Positions 1 through 8,486 of a stretch of 64,000 bases of DNA are shown here, piece after piece. Position numbers and translations under genes: made by a program. Within the stretch, counting starts at the first letter, position 1. Each line of letters begins with the position of its first letter. The stretch lies in contig NZ_JAEUAX010000002.1 of NCBI RefSeq assembly GCF_019511645.1, positions 372,001-436,000 on the forward strand, given 5' to 3'. Source of the DNA: Microbacterium ureisolvens (lineage in GTDB: Bacteria > Actinomycetota > Actinomycetes > Actinomycetales > Microbacteriaceae). The notes beneath the pieces were generated by a model, which saw nothing but the letters and a program-made list of their open reading frames with translations, was not told the DNA's origin and searched no databases.

Positions 1-180
1 GGCGGCCGCCACTCCCGAGGCATCCCGTCCCACGACGACGTCCATCGACGGCGTCAGAGGCAGGTCGAAGAAGCGCGGCGCGACGCGCCAGCCCTGCGAG
101 TGCGCGGCTCCCATGAAGCCGTACCCGATCATGGCGACGCGCAGCGGCGGAGTGCCGCCGGTGGGCTGGTGATTGGTCAA
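1..180 (-). CDS. Gfo/Idh/MocA family oxidoreductase, N-terminal part only
   Basis: Only the first 60 residues are inside the window; the gene continues past base 1. The start is taken as TTG at 180 because a GAGAGGGGA Shine-Dalgarno-like stretch lies about nine bases upstream. Residues 14-28 carry the Rossmann beta-alpha turn (VAMIGYGFMGAAH), nearly identical to the paralogue at 8487-9677. Family members are NAD(P)-dependent sugar or cyclitol dehydrogenases. The gene follows the binding-protein gene at 251 on the same strand after a strong hairpin. The ribosome-binding region itself can fold (CCTCTC with GAGAGG, 191-210), which might dampen translation. Confidence 0.8.
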   Translation of the reverse strand, partial: MTNHQPTGGTPPLRVAMIGYGFMGAAHSQGWRVAPRFFDLPLTPSMDVVVGRDASGVAAA

Positions 181-208
181 CGCGATGTCCCCTCTCGGAA
201 CCGGGAGA

Positions 209-236
209 GGGCGCCCGTCGCGTTCGACGGGCGCCC
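209..236 (-). terminator. Perfect 12-bp stem behind the sugar-binding-protein gene
   Basis: Arms 209-220 and 225-236 are perfectly complementary with a 4-nt loop and sit 15 bases after the stop of the binding-protein gene. There is no U-tract, which is usual in high-GC actinobacteria. It may terminate, or partly attenuate read-through into the dehydrogenase gene ending at base 1. Confidence 0.6.
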
Positions 237-250
237 CGTGAGCTGATGGA

Positions 251-1297
251 TTATTCGAACGACAGGTCGATGTACTGGTCGACGTTCTCCTTCGTCACGA
301 CCGGGGCGTCGAGCACCACGCGGTTGGGGATGCTCGGCGTGATGAGGTCGCCCATGGTCTTGCTCTGGGCGATCAGTCGCGCGAGCGCGACGCCGTCGGC
401 CGCCTGGGTCGACGGGTAGATCACCGTCGCCTTGAGCACCGTGTCGTCGGCCTCGATCGCCTCCATCGCGCTGCGGCTGCCCGCGCCGCCCATCATGAAG
501 AACTCGTCGCGACCGGCCGAGTCGATCGCCGCCAGAACGCCGACGCCCTGGTCGTCGTCATGGTTCCAGATGGCGTCGATCTTCGGGTTGGCCGAAAGGA
601 GCTGGGATGCCGCGGCCTCACCGCCAGCGACGGTGAAGTCGGCTGCGACCCGGGCGGACACCTCGAGGCCGCAGTCCTCGAGGGCGTCGGCGAAGCCCTG
701 CGAGCGGTCCTGGGTCAGCGGCAGCGAGTCGATGCCGGCGATCTCGGCGACGATGGCGTCGGGGTTGTCGCCCAGCTGCTCGCAGATGTAGGTTCCGGCG
801 CTCACCCCCATCCCGTAGTTGTCGCCCAGGATCGTGGTGCGGGCGGCGAAGGGGCTCGAGAACTCGCGGTCGACGTTGATGACCGGAACGCCGGCCTCCA
901 TGGCCGCGATGGCCGCTTCGGTCAGAGCGGCGCCGTCGGACGGCAGCAGCACGATCGCGTCGACACCGTCGTTCACGAAGGTCTCCACCGCCGCGATCTG
1001 TGCGATCGGGTCGTTCGTGCCCTCCGCGACGCGGAAGTCCACATCGTCGAAGCTGTCTGCGGCCGCCTGAGCACCCGAGTTGATGGCACCGAGCCAGCCG
1101 TGATCGGCTGCCGGGCCCGAGAAGCCGATGACGACCGTGTCGCCGGACTCGGCGTTCTCCTCCGACGTCGTGCCCTGGTCGACGACATTCTCCTCGTCGG
1201 CGCCGCTGCCGGTGCAGCCCGCGAGAAGTCCGGCCGCCGCCGCGACGGCGGTTGCGGTCAGCACGAGCCGTGTACGCGCCTTCAGGTGTGAGCGCAT
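251..1297 (-). CDS. Sugar ABC transporter substrate-binding lipoprotein (ribose/xylose type)
   Basis: A 348-residue exported lipoprotein. Residues 1-27 form a lipoprotein signal peptide ending in the lipobox LAGC, with Cys28 as the lipidation site, followed by an acidic low-complexity linker. The body has the two-lobed periplasmic-binding-protein-1 pattern, including GFSGPAADHGWLGAI near the start and WNHDDDQGVGVL in the second lobe, as in ribose and related carbohydrate-binding proteins. The start at 1297 follows an AAGGAGG site. The ATPase and permease that should partner it are transcribed divergently from 1555. The natural ligand cannot be read from sequence. Confidence 0.88.
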   Translation of the reverse strand: MRSHLKARTRLVLTATAVAAAAGLLAGCTGSGADEENVVDQGTTSEENAESGDTVVIGFSGPAADHGWLGAINSGAQAAADSFDDVDFRVAEGTNDPIAQIAAVETFVNDGVDAIVLLPSDGAALTEAAIAAMEAGVPVINVDREFSSPFAARTTILGDNYGMGVSAGTYICEQLGDNPDAIVAEIAGIDSLPLTQDRSQGFADALEDCGLEVSARVAADFTVAGGEAAASQLLSANPKIDAIWNHDDDQGVGVLAAIDSAGRDEFFMMGGAGSRSAMEAIEADDTVLKATVIYPSTQAADGVALARLIAQSKTMGDLITPSIPNRVVLDAPVVTKENVDQYIDLSFE

Positions 1298-1554
1298 TCT
1301 TTCCTCCTTGAAATGTGATGCAGTGCGGCAGCGCACGGGACGAGCTCCGAGCAACGGCGCACGGGCTGACCGTCCACGCTGACGGGCATCACGGTAGCAG
1401 GCGAATCGTTCGGGCGACACCTTTTGTATTAGTTGCGGCAAAAGCGATTCTCCGAAACTTCCCGACGATTCTGCGAAACCTCCACGGCTGCGGGGCGAGC
1501 GGCATGCGGCGACCTCCGTCGACGCGGCAGAAGGGTGCATGTTATGTTCGCTGC
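1298..1554. promoter_or_regulatory. Divergent control region with a tandem 14-bp repeat (candidate ROK operators)
   Basis: This 257-bp spacer separates the binding-protein gene from the ATPase gene. Near the ATPase side lie two near-identical 14-mers, CGATTCTCCGAAAC at 1446-1459 and CGATTCTGCGAAAC at 1467-1480. Their starts are 21 bp apart, two helical turns. A related CGAATCG is at 1402-1408. The ROK regulator at 4227 is the obvious candidate binder, but that is inference. Confidence 0.5.
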
Positions 1555-3075
1555 GTGATCAAAGACGACCATGACTCGGCGATACTCGTCGTCCACGGCG
1601 TGACGAAGTCCTTCGCCGGGGTGCGGGCGCTGCGCGGCGTCGACCTGGAGGTGCTGCCCGGCGAGGTGCACTGCATCCTCGGCCAGAACGGCGCGGGAAA
1701 GTCGACGCTCATCAAGACCCTCGCGGGCGTGCACCGCCCGGATGAGGGGGTGATCTCGTGGCTCGGCCAGCAGGTCGAGATCCCCACGCCCGAGGCCGCG
1801 ATCGAGCTCGGCATCGCGACGATGTACCAGGAGCTCGACGTCGTCGACGGCCTGACCGTCGCCGAGAACATCTTCCTCGGCCATGAGCTCTCCCGCGGCG
1901 GCTTCACGAAGCGCTCGGAGGCGGCGAAGCAGACCCGCGACCTGCTGCGCCGGCTGGGTCACGGGAATCTCTCCCCCCATGCCGAAGTGGGGTCCCTCAG
2001 CGCGGCGAACAAGCAGATCGTGAGCATGGCGCGGGCGCTGTCGCACGACATCAAGCTCATCATCATGGATGAGCCGTCGGCCGTGCTCGACACGGAGGAG
2101 GTCAAGAACCTCTTCCACGTCATCAAGGAGCTCACCGCCGCCGGCATCGCGGTGGTCTACATCACGCACCGCCTCGAGGAGATCCGTCAGATCGGCGACC
2201 GGATCACCGTCCTGAAGGACGGCCGGTCGATGGCGAGCGGGCTGCGGGTCGCCGACACGCCCACGGCCGAGCTCATCCGGCTCATGACGGGGCGCGAGGT
2301 CGCGAACGTCTTTCCGCCTGCCTCCCCCATCGCCGTCGACGCGCCGAAGGTGCTCGAGGTCGAGGGACTGGGGGTCACCGGTCTCTTCAGCGACGTCTCG
2401 TTCTCGGTGCGCGCCGGCGAGATCGTCGGGCTTGCGGGGCTCGTCGGCTCTGGTCGCTCCGAGATCCTCGAGACGGTGTACGGTGCCCGCAAGGCGACGG
2501 CGGGGTCCGTCAGGGTAGGCGGGAAGACGCTGCGGCGAGGCTCCGTCGTCGAGGCGGTGCACGCGGGCATCGGCCTGTCGCCCGAGGAGCGCAAGAGCCA
2601 GGGACTCGTCCTCGACGAGCCCATCTACGTCAACGTCACCCTCTCCTCCATGTCGCGCTTCGCCAAGGCCGGATTCCTGGACGAGCGGGCGGAGCGCAAG
2701 ATCACCCGCGAGCAGATCGATGCGCTCGAGCTCCGCCCCGCCGATCCGGACCGCGCCGCGATGACGCTCTCGGGCGGCAACCAGCAGAAGATCCTGCTCG
2801 CACGCTGGCTCGTGCACGGGACCCGTGTGCTCCTGCTCGATGAGCCGACGCGCGGCGTCGACGTCGGCGCGCGCGCAGAGATCTACGCGCTGATCCGCCG
2901 CCTGGCGGCCGCCGGCAACGCCGTCGTCATCGTGTCGAGCGAGATCGAGGAAGTGCTCGGCCTCGCCGACACGGTGCTGGTCGTCGCCGACGGACGCGTG
3001 CTCCAGACCCTTCCCGCCTCCCAGATCGACGAGCACGGCGTGCTCGATCTCGTCATGAAAGGAACCGCCGCGTGA
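1555..3075 (+). CDS. Sugar ABC transporter ATP-binding protein, tandem NBD (RbsA/MglA type)
   Basis: A 506-residue protein with two fused nucleotide-binding domains that powers monosaccharide import from the cytoplasmic face. The first domain has Walker A GQNGAGKST at residues 43-51, a divergent signature LSAANKQIV and Walker B LIIMDEPSAVLD. The second has the degenerate P-loop GLVGSGRSE usual for this family, an intact signature LSGGNQQKILLARW and LLLDEPTRGVD. The GTG at 1555 is preferred because it gives normal family length; its ribosome-binding site is weak. The stop overlaps the permease start (GTGA). Confidence 0.92.
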   Translation: MIKDDHDSAILVVHGVTKSFAGVRALRGVDLEVLPGEVHCILGQNGAGKSTLIKTLAGVHRPDEGVISWLGQQVEIPTPEAAIELGIATMYQELDVVDGLTVAENIFLGHELSRGGFTKRSEAAKQTRDLLRRLGHGNLSPHAEVGSLSAANKQIVSMARALSHDIKLIIMDEPSAVLDTEEVKNLFHVIKELTAAGIAVVYITHRLEEIRQIGDRITVLKDGRSMASGLRVADTPTAELIRLMTGREVANVFPPASPIAVDAPKVLEVEGLGVTGLFSDVSFSVRAGEIVGLAGLVGSGRSEILETVYGARKATAGSVRVGGKTLRRGSVVEAVHAGIGLSPEERKSQGLVLDEPIYVNVTLSSMSRFAKAGFLDERAERKITREQIDALELRPADPDRAAMTLSGGNQQKILLARWLVHGTRVLLLDEPTRGVDVGARAEIYALIRRLAAAGNAVVIVSSEIEEVLGLADTVLVVADGRVLQTLPASQIDEHGVLDLVMKGTAA

Positions 3076-4136
3076 GCGAGCAGACTACGCAGGGGACCGC
3101 AGGCGTCCCCACCGCCGGCGAGGCGCCGCCGCCTGCCGGCCGACCGGACGACTCCCGCAAGTCCGGATTCCAGCGCGTCATGTCGGGCTCGGTGGGACGC
3201 AATCTCGGCCTCGTCGTCGCCCTGCTGGTCCTCGTGATCGTGGGAGCCGTCACCGCCCCCGACACCTTCACGAGCGTCAGCAACATCCTCACGATCCTCC
3301 GTCAGGCCTCGATCATCGGCGTGATCAGCATCGGCATGACGCTCGTGATCATCGCGGGCGGCATCGACCTCTCGGTCGGGTCGGTCATGGGCCTTGCATC
3401 GGTGGCCGCGACCCTCGCCGCGGTGCAGGACCTCGCCGACCAGTCGCACTGGATCGTCATGGTCGTCATCGCGCTCCTCGTGGGGCTCTGCGCCGGGCTC
3501 ATCAACGGCGTCGTGATCGCGTACGGCAAGGTCGTCGCCTTCATGGCGACTCTGGCGATGCTGGTCGCGGCCCGGGGCCTCGCCGAGATCCTCGCCAACC
3601 GCCGCACGCTCCAGATCGGCGACCGCGGGTTCATCCAGGCGATGAACGCCGACATCATCGGCGTCGACATCCTCATCTGGATCTTCGCGATCGTGGCCGC
3701 CCTGGGGTGGGTCGTCCTCAACCGCACGACCTTCGGCCGCCGGACCGTCGCCATCGGCGGCAACCGGGAGGCCGCGCGGCTGGCGGGCATCAACGTCAAG
3801 CGGCACACGATGTGGCTCTACGCCATCTCGGGACTGTGCGCGGGCATCGGCGCCGTCATGATCCTCGGCCGCACGACCGCCGGCACCTCCACCCACGGAA
3901 CGCTCTACGAACTCGACGCGATCGCCGCCGTGGTCGTCGGCGGCACGCTCCTCGTCGGCGGCCGCGGCACGATCACCGGCACCGTCTTCGGCGTGCTCAT
4001 CTTCGCGACGCTGACGAACGTCTTCGTGCAGAACAACCTCAGCTCGTCGGTGCAGGCGGTCGTCAAGGGCGTCATCATCGTGGTCGCGGTGCTCCTGCAG
4101 CAGCGCTTCGCCAAGCCCACGGGTCGCGCCACGTGA
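3072..4136 (+). CDS. Sugar ABC transporter permease (RbsC type)
   Basis: A 354-residue inner-membrane protein with a polar 40-residue N-terminus and then eight to ten hydrophobic segments, matching the BPD_transp_2 permeases of ribose, galactose and xylose importers. Family features include VIIAGGIDLSVGSVMGL and NREAARLAGINVKRHTMW before the last helices. It starts on a GTG that overlaps the ATPase stop codon, so translation is probably coupled. It forms the channel with the ATPase at 1555 and receives substrate from the lipoprotein at 251. Confidence 0.92.
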   Translation: MSEQTTQGTAGVPTAGEAPPPAGRPDDSRKSGFQRVMSGSVGRNLGLVVALLVLVIVGAVTAPDTFTSVSNILTILRQASIIGVISIGMTLVIIAGGIDLSVGSVMGLASVAATLAAVQDLADQSHWIVMVVIALLVGLCAGLINGVVIAYGKVVAFMATLAMLVAARGLAEILANRRTLQIGDRGFIQAMNADIIGVDILIWIFAIVAALGWVVLNRTTFGRRTVAIGGNREAARLAGINVKRHTMWLYAISGLCAGIGAVMILGRTTAGTSTHGTLYELDAIAAVVVGGTLLVGGRGTITGTVFGVLIFATLTNVFVQNNLSSSVQAVVKGVIIVVAVLLQQRFAKPTGRAT

Positions 4137-4226
4137 ACGCTCCGGCCACGCGCGAGCGCGGCATCCGTCATCCCCCATCCGAGGCCACTCGATCGCAGCG
4201 TGGTCCGCAGCCTGATTGACTGAGTC

Positions 4227-5411
4227 GTGGTCACTCTCTCCTCTGAATCGACGGTCGCCGGCACCGGCGCGATGGAGCTGTTCCAGCTGCTGCGGGACGG
4301 CGTGCCCCGCACCCGCGCGCAGCTCGCGAAGTCCACGGGCCTCGCCCGGTCGACGATCGCGGCCCGTGTCGAGGAGCTCATGCGTATGGGGCTCGTCATG
4401 CCGGTGGCCGATGCCGCGTCCACCGGCGGGCGACCGCCCTCCCAGTTCGCCCTCAACCCCAGCGCCCGGGTGGTGCTCGCGGCAGACATCGGCGCGTCGC
4501 ACACCACGGTCGCCGTGGTGGACCTCACCGGCGCGATCCTGGCCGCCCGCACGGAGTCCCTCGCCGTCGCGGAGGGCCCCGAGCGCGTGCTGACCTGGAT
4601 GGTGGACGCCGCGGTCGGGCTTCTCGAAGACGCCGGGCGCGACGTGCGCTCCCTCGTCGCGATCGGCATCGGCGTGCCGGGTCCGGTCGAGCACTCGACG
4701 GGGCAGCCGGTCAACCCCCCGATCATGCCGGGATGGAACCGGTTCGACGTGCCCGGCTGGGTTCAGCAGCACCTTCAGGTGCCCGTGCTCGTCGACAACG
4801 ACGTCAACATCATGGCGCTCGGCGAGCGGGCGACGGCGTGGCCGACCACGGCGCACCTCATGTTCGTGAAGGTCGCCACCGGCATCGGCGCAGGCGTGAT
4901 CTCCGGCGGCGAGCTGCAGCGGGGCGCACAGGGCGTCGCCGGCGACATCGGCCACGTGCGCGTCGCACGGGGCTCGTCTGTGGTGTGCCATTGCGGCAAT
5001 CAGGGATGCCTCGAAGCCATCGCCTCCGGACCCGCCATCGCCCGAGCGCTCCGGGCCCAAGGGGTTCCCGCCGAGAACGGCGACGACGTGGTGGCGCTGG
5101 TCAAGCAGGGCAATCTCGATGCGATCCAGGCGGTCCGCCAGGCCGGCCGGGACATCGGCGAAGTGCTGACCGCCTGCGTGAGCCTGATGAACCCCTCGGT
5201 GATCGCCATGGGCGGCTCGATGTCGCGCGTCGGGGAGCACCTCATCGCGGGGGTGCGGGAGGTCGTGTACACGCGCTCCATGCCGCTCGCGACCGAGCAC
5301 CTCGCCATCGTGCCGTCATCGGCAGCCGAGAACGCGGGCATCATCGGTGCCGGAATGCTGGCGATCGAGCACGCGCTCTCGCCGGAGGCGTTCCACTCAC
5401 TCGCCGGCTGA
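4227..5411 (+). CDS. ROK-family transcriptional regulator
   Basis: A 394-residue protein with an N-terminal winged helix (residues about 15-65, including TRAQLAKSTGLARSTIAARVEEL) followed by a ROK sugar-kinase fold. The kinase part shows ADIGASHTTVAVVDL, the DND catalytic-type motif in VDNDVNIMALGE, and the ROK zinc site GHVRV...CHCGNQGCLE. Repressors such as NagC and XylR share this plan. It lies 90 bp after the permease on the same strand and is the likely sugar-responsive regulator of the importer. Whether the kinase site is active is not decided by sequence. Confidence 0.9.
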   Translation: MVTLSSESTVAGTGAMELFQLLRDGVPRTRAQLAKSTGLARSTIAARVEELMRMGLVMPVADAASTGGRPPSQFALNPSARVVLAADIGASHTTVAVVDLTGAILAARTESLAVAEGPERVLTWMVDAAVGLLEDAGRDVRSLVAIGIGVPGPVEHSTGQPVNPPIMPGWNRFDVPGWVQQHLQVPVLVDNDVNIMALGERATAWPTTAHLMFVKVATGIGAGVISGGELQRGAQGVAGDIGHVRVARGSSVVCHCGNQGCLEAIASGPAIARALRAQGVPAENGDDVVALVKQGNLDAIQAVRQAGRDIGEVLTACVSLMNPSVIAMGGSMSRVGEHLIAGVREVVYTRSMPLATEHLAIVPSSAAENAGIIGAGMLAIEHALSPEAFHSLAG

Positions 5412-5474
5412 CGCCCGGCTGACCAGCCGTCTGACTCGCCGGTTCACTCTGGCGCCGATCCTGGAGCCCGCGGT

Positions 5475-6467
5475 TCAGCGAGGCTGAAGGCCGGCGGCGC
5501 GATAGACGTCGTCGACCACGCGCATGGTGCCGACGCCGCGACGGGCGTCCAGCAGGCTCGGCGAGCCGTCGGCCAGCACGGCGACCAGGTGCTCCAGTTG
5601 GCGTGCGTAGCTGTTCTCGCCCTCCGCGGCCTTGTCCTCCAGGAGGACATTCTCGCCCGCGGTGACGCGCAGCGTCGCGCCCCACTGCGGGACGATCACG
5701 CTCGTCGCGAGCAGTTCTGCCGCTGAGCCCGAAACCCGCAACGACATGGCGCCCTGGTCGTCGCCGAGGAAGGACGAGCGCACGCACGCACGGGCACCTG
5801 ACGGCAGCCGCAGGACGGCATCCGTCTGCAGGTCGATCCGGGGGTCGTCGCCGGAGAGCACCGCCGTGGCCGACTCGACGGCGGGCTCGCCCCACGCGGC
5901 CCGGATGAGGTCGACCGCGTAGCATCCGACGTCCATCACGGCCCCGCCGCCGAGGTCGCCGTCGAGGCGGATGTTGCCCGGCTTCACGACGAAGTGCGGG
6001 ATGCTGAAGTCGACGTCCACGCGCTCGATGTCGCCGAGCACGCCCGACGCGATCACCTCGAGAAGACGCTGCGTGAACCCGTGCAGCCGGTAGTGGAAGC
6101 CGACGAACGCCCGCCGGCCCGTCTCCGTGGCGGCGTCGGCGATGGCCGACGCCGTCGTGCCGTTCACCGACAGCGGCTTCTCGCAGAGGACGTGCTTTCC
6201 CGCCTGCAGCGCACGGATCGCCCACTCGGCGTGCGTGATGGGCGGGAGAGCAAGGTAGACGAGGTCGATCTCGGGATCCGACAGGATCGTCTCGTAGTCG
6301 CCGTGCTTCGGCAGGTTCACGCGCTCGGCGAAGACCCGAGCACGCTCGGGGTCGCGCGCGCCGATGGCGTCGACACGGATGCCGTCCACGTAGTGAGAAG
6401 GCTCCACCATCGCGCGCTCGGCGATGCCGCCGGCACCCAGGATGCCGACCCTCAGCTCCGATGCCAC
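5475..6467 (-). CDS. Gfo/Idh/MocA family oxidoreductase
   Basis: A 330-residue NAD(P)-dependent dehydrogenase. An N-terminal Rossmann domain begins with VGILGAGGIAERAM; the family CEKPL motif follows HVLC near residue 97, and GGAVMDVGCYAVDLIRAAWG supplies the usual C-terminal-domain substrate contacts. The GTG at 6467 is chosen for the GAGGG site and because it directly abuts the ThuA stop. Together with the ThuA-type gene and the TIM-barrel gene upstream it resembles sets that process oxidised (3-keto) sugars. That role is inferred from context. Confidence 0.88.
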   Translation of the reverse strand: MASELRVGILGAGGIAERAMVEPSHYVDGIRVDAIGARDPERARVFAERVNLPKHGDYETILSDPEIDLVYLALPPITHAEWAIRALQAGKHVLCEKPLSVNGTTASAIADAATETGRRAFVGFHYRLHGFTQRLLEVIASGVLGDIERVDVDFSIPHFVVKPGNIRLDGDLGGGAVMDVGCYAVDLIRAAWGEPAVESATAVLSGDDPRIDLQTDAVLRLPSGARACVRSSFLGDDQGAMSLRVSGSAAELLATSVIVPQWGATLRVTAGENVLLEDKAAEGENSYARQLEHLVAVLADGSPSLLDARRGVGTMRVVDDVYRAAGLQPR

Positions 6468-6469
6468 GC

Positions 6470-7342
6470 TCAGCCCTCGTGGTTGTAGTAGGGCCAGGGC
6501 AGGAACCGGCGCTCGCCCCGGCGGTCGGGCCCGTGGAGTGTGACGTCGCCGGTCGCTGCCCACTCGACGCCGCGGGGGAACATGCGGATGAACTCGATGC
6601 GGCGGAAGGTGTCGATGTCGTGGCCGATCGTGATGGTGAACGACCGGCCCTTCCCGTACTCGTTGATCCACGCGATGGGCTGGTCGGTGTTCATGCCGTT
6701 GAGCGCGGCGATGCCCCCCTCGGGGATGTCGACCGGGTAGTGCGACATCGGCCAGACCGGCGCCTTCTCGTAGGCCTCGAGGTCGTCGAAGGTCGTGAGA
6801 AGCACCTGCGCGCCCTCGTAGAGGTCCACGCCGGTCAGGATGTCATCGCCGGTGACGGTCCAGCGGGCGCTGATCCCCTCGGTGATGGGATGCCGCGGCT
6901 CGACCGTGTCGAGCTGCGCCTCGCCCCACGGCCGAGGGCGGAGGCCGGTCTCGTACGCGCTGAGCTTCGCGCCGCGCATGACGTTGTACTCCTCGGGATA
7001 GCCCCAGCGGTCCTCCTGTGCGGCGGAGCCGTGGAACCACACGATGCCCTTGCCGTCGTCGTGGACGAACTTCAGGATCGCGGCATCCGTCTCGGGTCCG
7101 AATCCGACGGCCTTCTCGAAGAAGCCGTCGCGACCCTCGAACACGACGATGAGCACGTCGTACTTGTCGATGATGTCGGCGCCGAGCCCGCGCGGGTCCT
7201 CGACGACCCGCACCTTGAAGCGCCCGGTGTCTTCGAGCAGCGTGGTGATCCACTGGTTGTGCAGACGGAAGCTGCGGTGCTCGTTGTCGTGCTCGCGGGT
7301 CATGTGACCCGAGAGGATGAGCACGTTCAGGACGTCGGTCAT
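6470..7342 (-). CDS. ThuA-domain protein (trehalose-utilisation / 3-keto-sugar family)
   Basis: A 290-residue protein with the ThuA glutamine-amidotransferase-like fold. It begins LNVLILSGHMTREHDNEHRS and contains IVWFHGSAAQED and WPMSHYPVDIPEGG, positions where the family carries conserved histidines. ThuA proteins accompany sugar oxidoreductases in trehalose and sucrose 3-keto pathways in Rhizobium-type systems; the exact reaction is poorly defined. The ATG at 7342 has a good AAGGAG site. It is co-directional with the dehydrogenase at 5475 and would be cytoplasmic, lacking a signal peptide. Confidence 0.82.
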   Translation of the reverse strand: MTDVLNVLILSGHMTREHDNEHRSFRLHNQWITTLLEDTGRFKVRVVEDPRGLGADIIDKYDVLIVVFEGRDGFFEKAVGFGPETDAAILKFVHDDGKGIVWFHGSAAQEDRWGYPEEYNVMRGAKLSAYETGLRPRPWGEAQLDTVEPRHPITEGISARWTVTGDDILTGVDLYEGAQVLLTTFDDLEAYEKAPVWPMSHYPVDIPEGGIAALNGMNTDQPIAWINEYGKGRSFTITIGHDIDTFRRIEFIRMFPRGVEWAATGDVTLHGPDRRGERRFLPWPYYNHEG

Positions 7343-7382
7343 CGGTGTCGCTCCTTGTATCGGTGGTTCCGGGCACGCCGGA

Positions 7383-7403
7383 CACCGGCCAGGGCAGCCG
7401 GTG
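7383..7403 (-). terminator. Weak stem between the TIM-barrel and ThuA genes
   Basis: Arms CACCGGC and GCCGGTG (7 bp) enclose a 7-nt loop in the 75-bp gap. It is too small to be a convincing terminator and may only modulate read-through. Confidence 0.25.
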
Positions 7404-7417
7404 AAGGGCGGGACGAT

Positions 7418-8425
7418 TCAGTCGGTCTTGCTCGAGAAGGCGGCGTCGAACGCGGCGGCGGGGGGCGTGATGGCGTTGAGCTTGCGGACGAACTCGATGG
7501 CCTCGGGTGCGCCGGCCAGGCGATCCATGCCGGCGTCCTCCCACTCGATCGAGGTGGGCCCGTCGTAGCCGATCGCATTGAGCGCGCGGAACAGCGGCTC
7601 CCACGGCACGGCGCCGTGCCCCGTCGACACGAACGTCCAGCCACGGCGCGGGTTCGCCCACGGCAGGTGGGATCCCAGCACGCCGTTGCGGCCGTCGAGG
7701 TTGGTGATCGACTCCTTCACGTGGACGTGGAAGATGTCATCTGCGAAATCGAGGACGAAGGCCACCGGGTCCAGCTGCTGCCACATGAAGTGCGACGGGT
7801 CGAAGTTGAGGCCGAAGCTCTTGCGGTGGCCGATGGCGTCGAGCGTCGCCTTGGCGGTCCAGTAGTCGTACGCGATCTCCGACGGGTGCACCTCGAGGCC
7901 GAACCGCACGCCGACCTCCTCGAACACGTCGAGGATCGGGTTCCACCGGTCGGCGAAGTCCTGGTAGCCGGCGGCGATCCACTCGTCGGAGGCCGGCGGG
8001 AACATCGCGACCGCCTTCCAGATCGACGAGCCCGTGAACCCGTTCACCGTCTTCACGCCGAGCTTCGCGGCGAACCGGGCCGTGTTCTTCATGTCCTCCG
8101 CGGCACGCTGGCGCACCCCTTCCGGCTCGCCGTCTCCCCACACCCGTGCCGGAAGGATGTCCTTGTGCCGCACGTCGATGGGGTCGTCGCACACCGCCTG
8201 GCCGGTGAGGTGGTTCGAGATGGCCCACACCTTCAGGCCGTTGCGCTCGAGGATGTCCTTGCGGGACTGCACGTACTCGTCGTCGTCCCACCGGGATACG
8301 TCGATGTGGTCTCCCCAGCAGGCGATCTCGAGGCCGTCGAAGCCCCACTCGCCGGCGAGCCGCGCGACCTCCTCGAACGGCAGATCGGCCCACTGGCCGG
8401 TGAACAGGGTGATCGGACGAGGCAT
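7418..8425 (-). CDS. Sugar phosphate isomerase/epimerase-like TIM-barrel protein
   Basis: A 335-residue AP-endonuclease-2-type TIM barrel. Candidate divalent-metal ligands are visible in the order expected: Glu in GLEVHPSEI, Asp and His in NFDPSHF, His in HVHVKE and Glu in SIEWEDAGM. Such proteins act as isomerases, epimerases or lyases on sugars and cyclitols. It is longer than the hydroxypyruvate-isomerase-like gene at 15010 and is not of the CarB subfamily. It has a clear AAGGAG site and shares an upstream TAGAAACA-type motif with the operon starting at 13449. Confidence 0.85.
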   Translation of the reverse strand: MPRPITLFTGQWADLPFEEVARLAGEWGFDGLEIACWGDHIDVSRWDDDEYVQSRKDILERNGLKVWAISNHLTGQAVCDDPIDVRHKDILPARVWGDGEPEGVRQRAAEDMKNTARFAAKLGVKTVNGFTGSSIWKAVAMFPPASDEWIAAGYQDFADRWNPILDVFEEVGVRFGLEVHPSEIAYDYWTAKATLDAIGHRKSFGLNFDPSHFMWQQLDPVAFVLDFADDIFHVHVKESITNLDGRNGVLGSHLPWANPRRGWTFVSTGHGAVPWEPLFRALNAIGYDGPTSIEWEDAGMDRLAGAPEAIEFVRKLNAITPPAAAFDAAFSSKTD

Positions 8426-8486
8426 CGAAGCTCCTTTGCTTTGTTGTTTCTATAAACCTATCCGGCGATTCGCGCGGAGCAACGGG
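8426..8486 (-). promoter_or_regulatory. Upstream region with a TAGAAACA...ACAAAG motif
   Basis: Read on the minus strand this 61-bp gap contains TATAGAAACAACAAAG just before the AAGGAGC ribosome-binding site. A similar TAGAAACATAGACAAAG precedes the gene starting at 13449. The match suggests a shared promoter or operator, but two copies are weak evidence. Confidence 0.3.

Noticed and set aside
2883..5300. Very long minus-strand open frame opposite the sugar importer and ROK genes
   Set aside because: It is an artefact of high GC: the translation is Arg/Ala/His/Asp-rich without domains and lies antisense to well-supported genes.
6461..8455. 664-codon plus-strand frame across the ThuA and TIM-barrel genes
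   Set aside because: Low-complexity composition, no ribosome-binding site and no recognisable domain; the minus-strand genes explain the codon bias.
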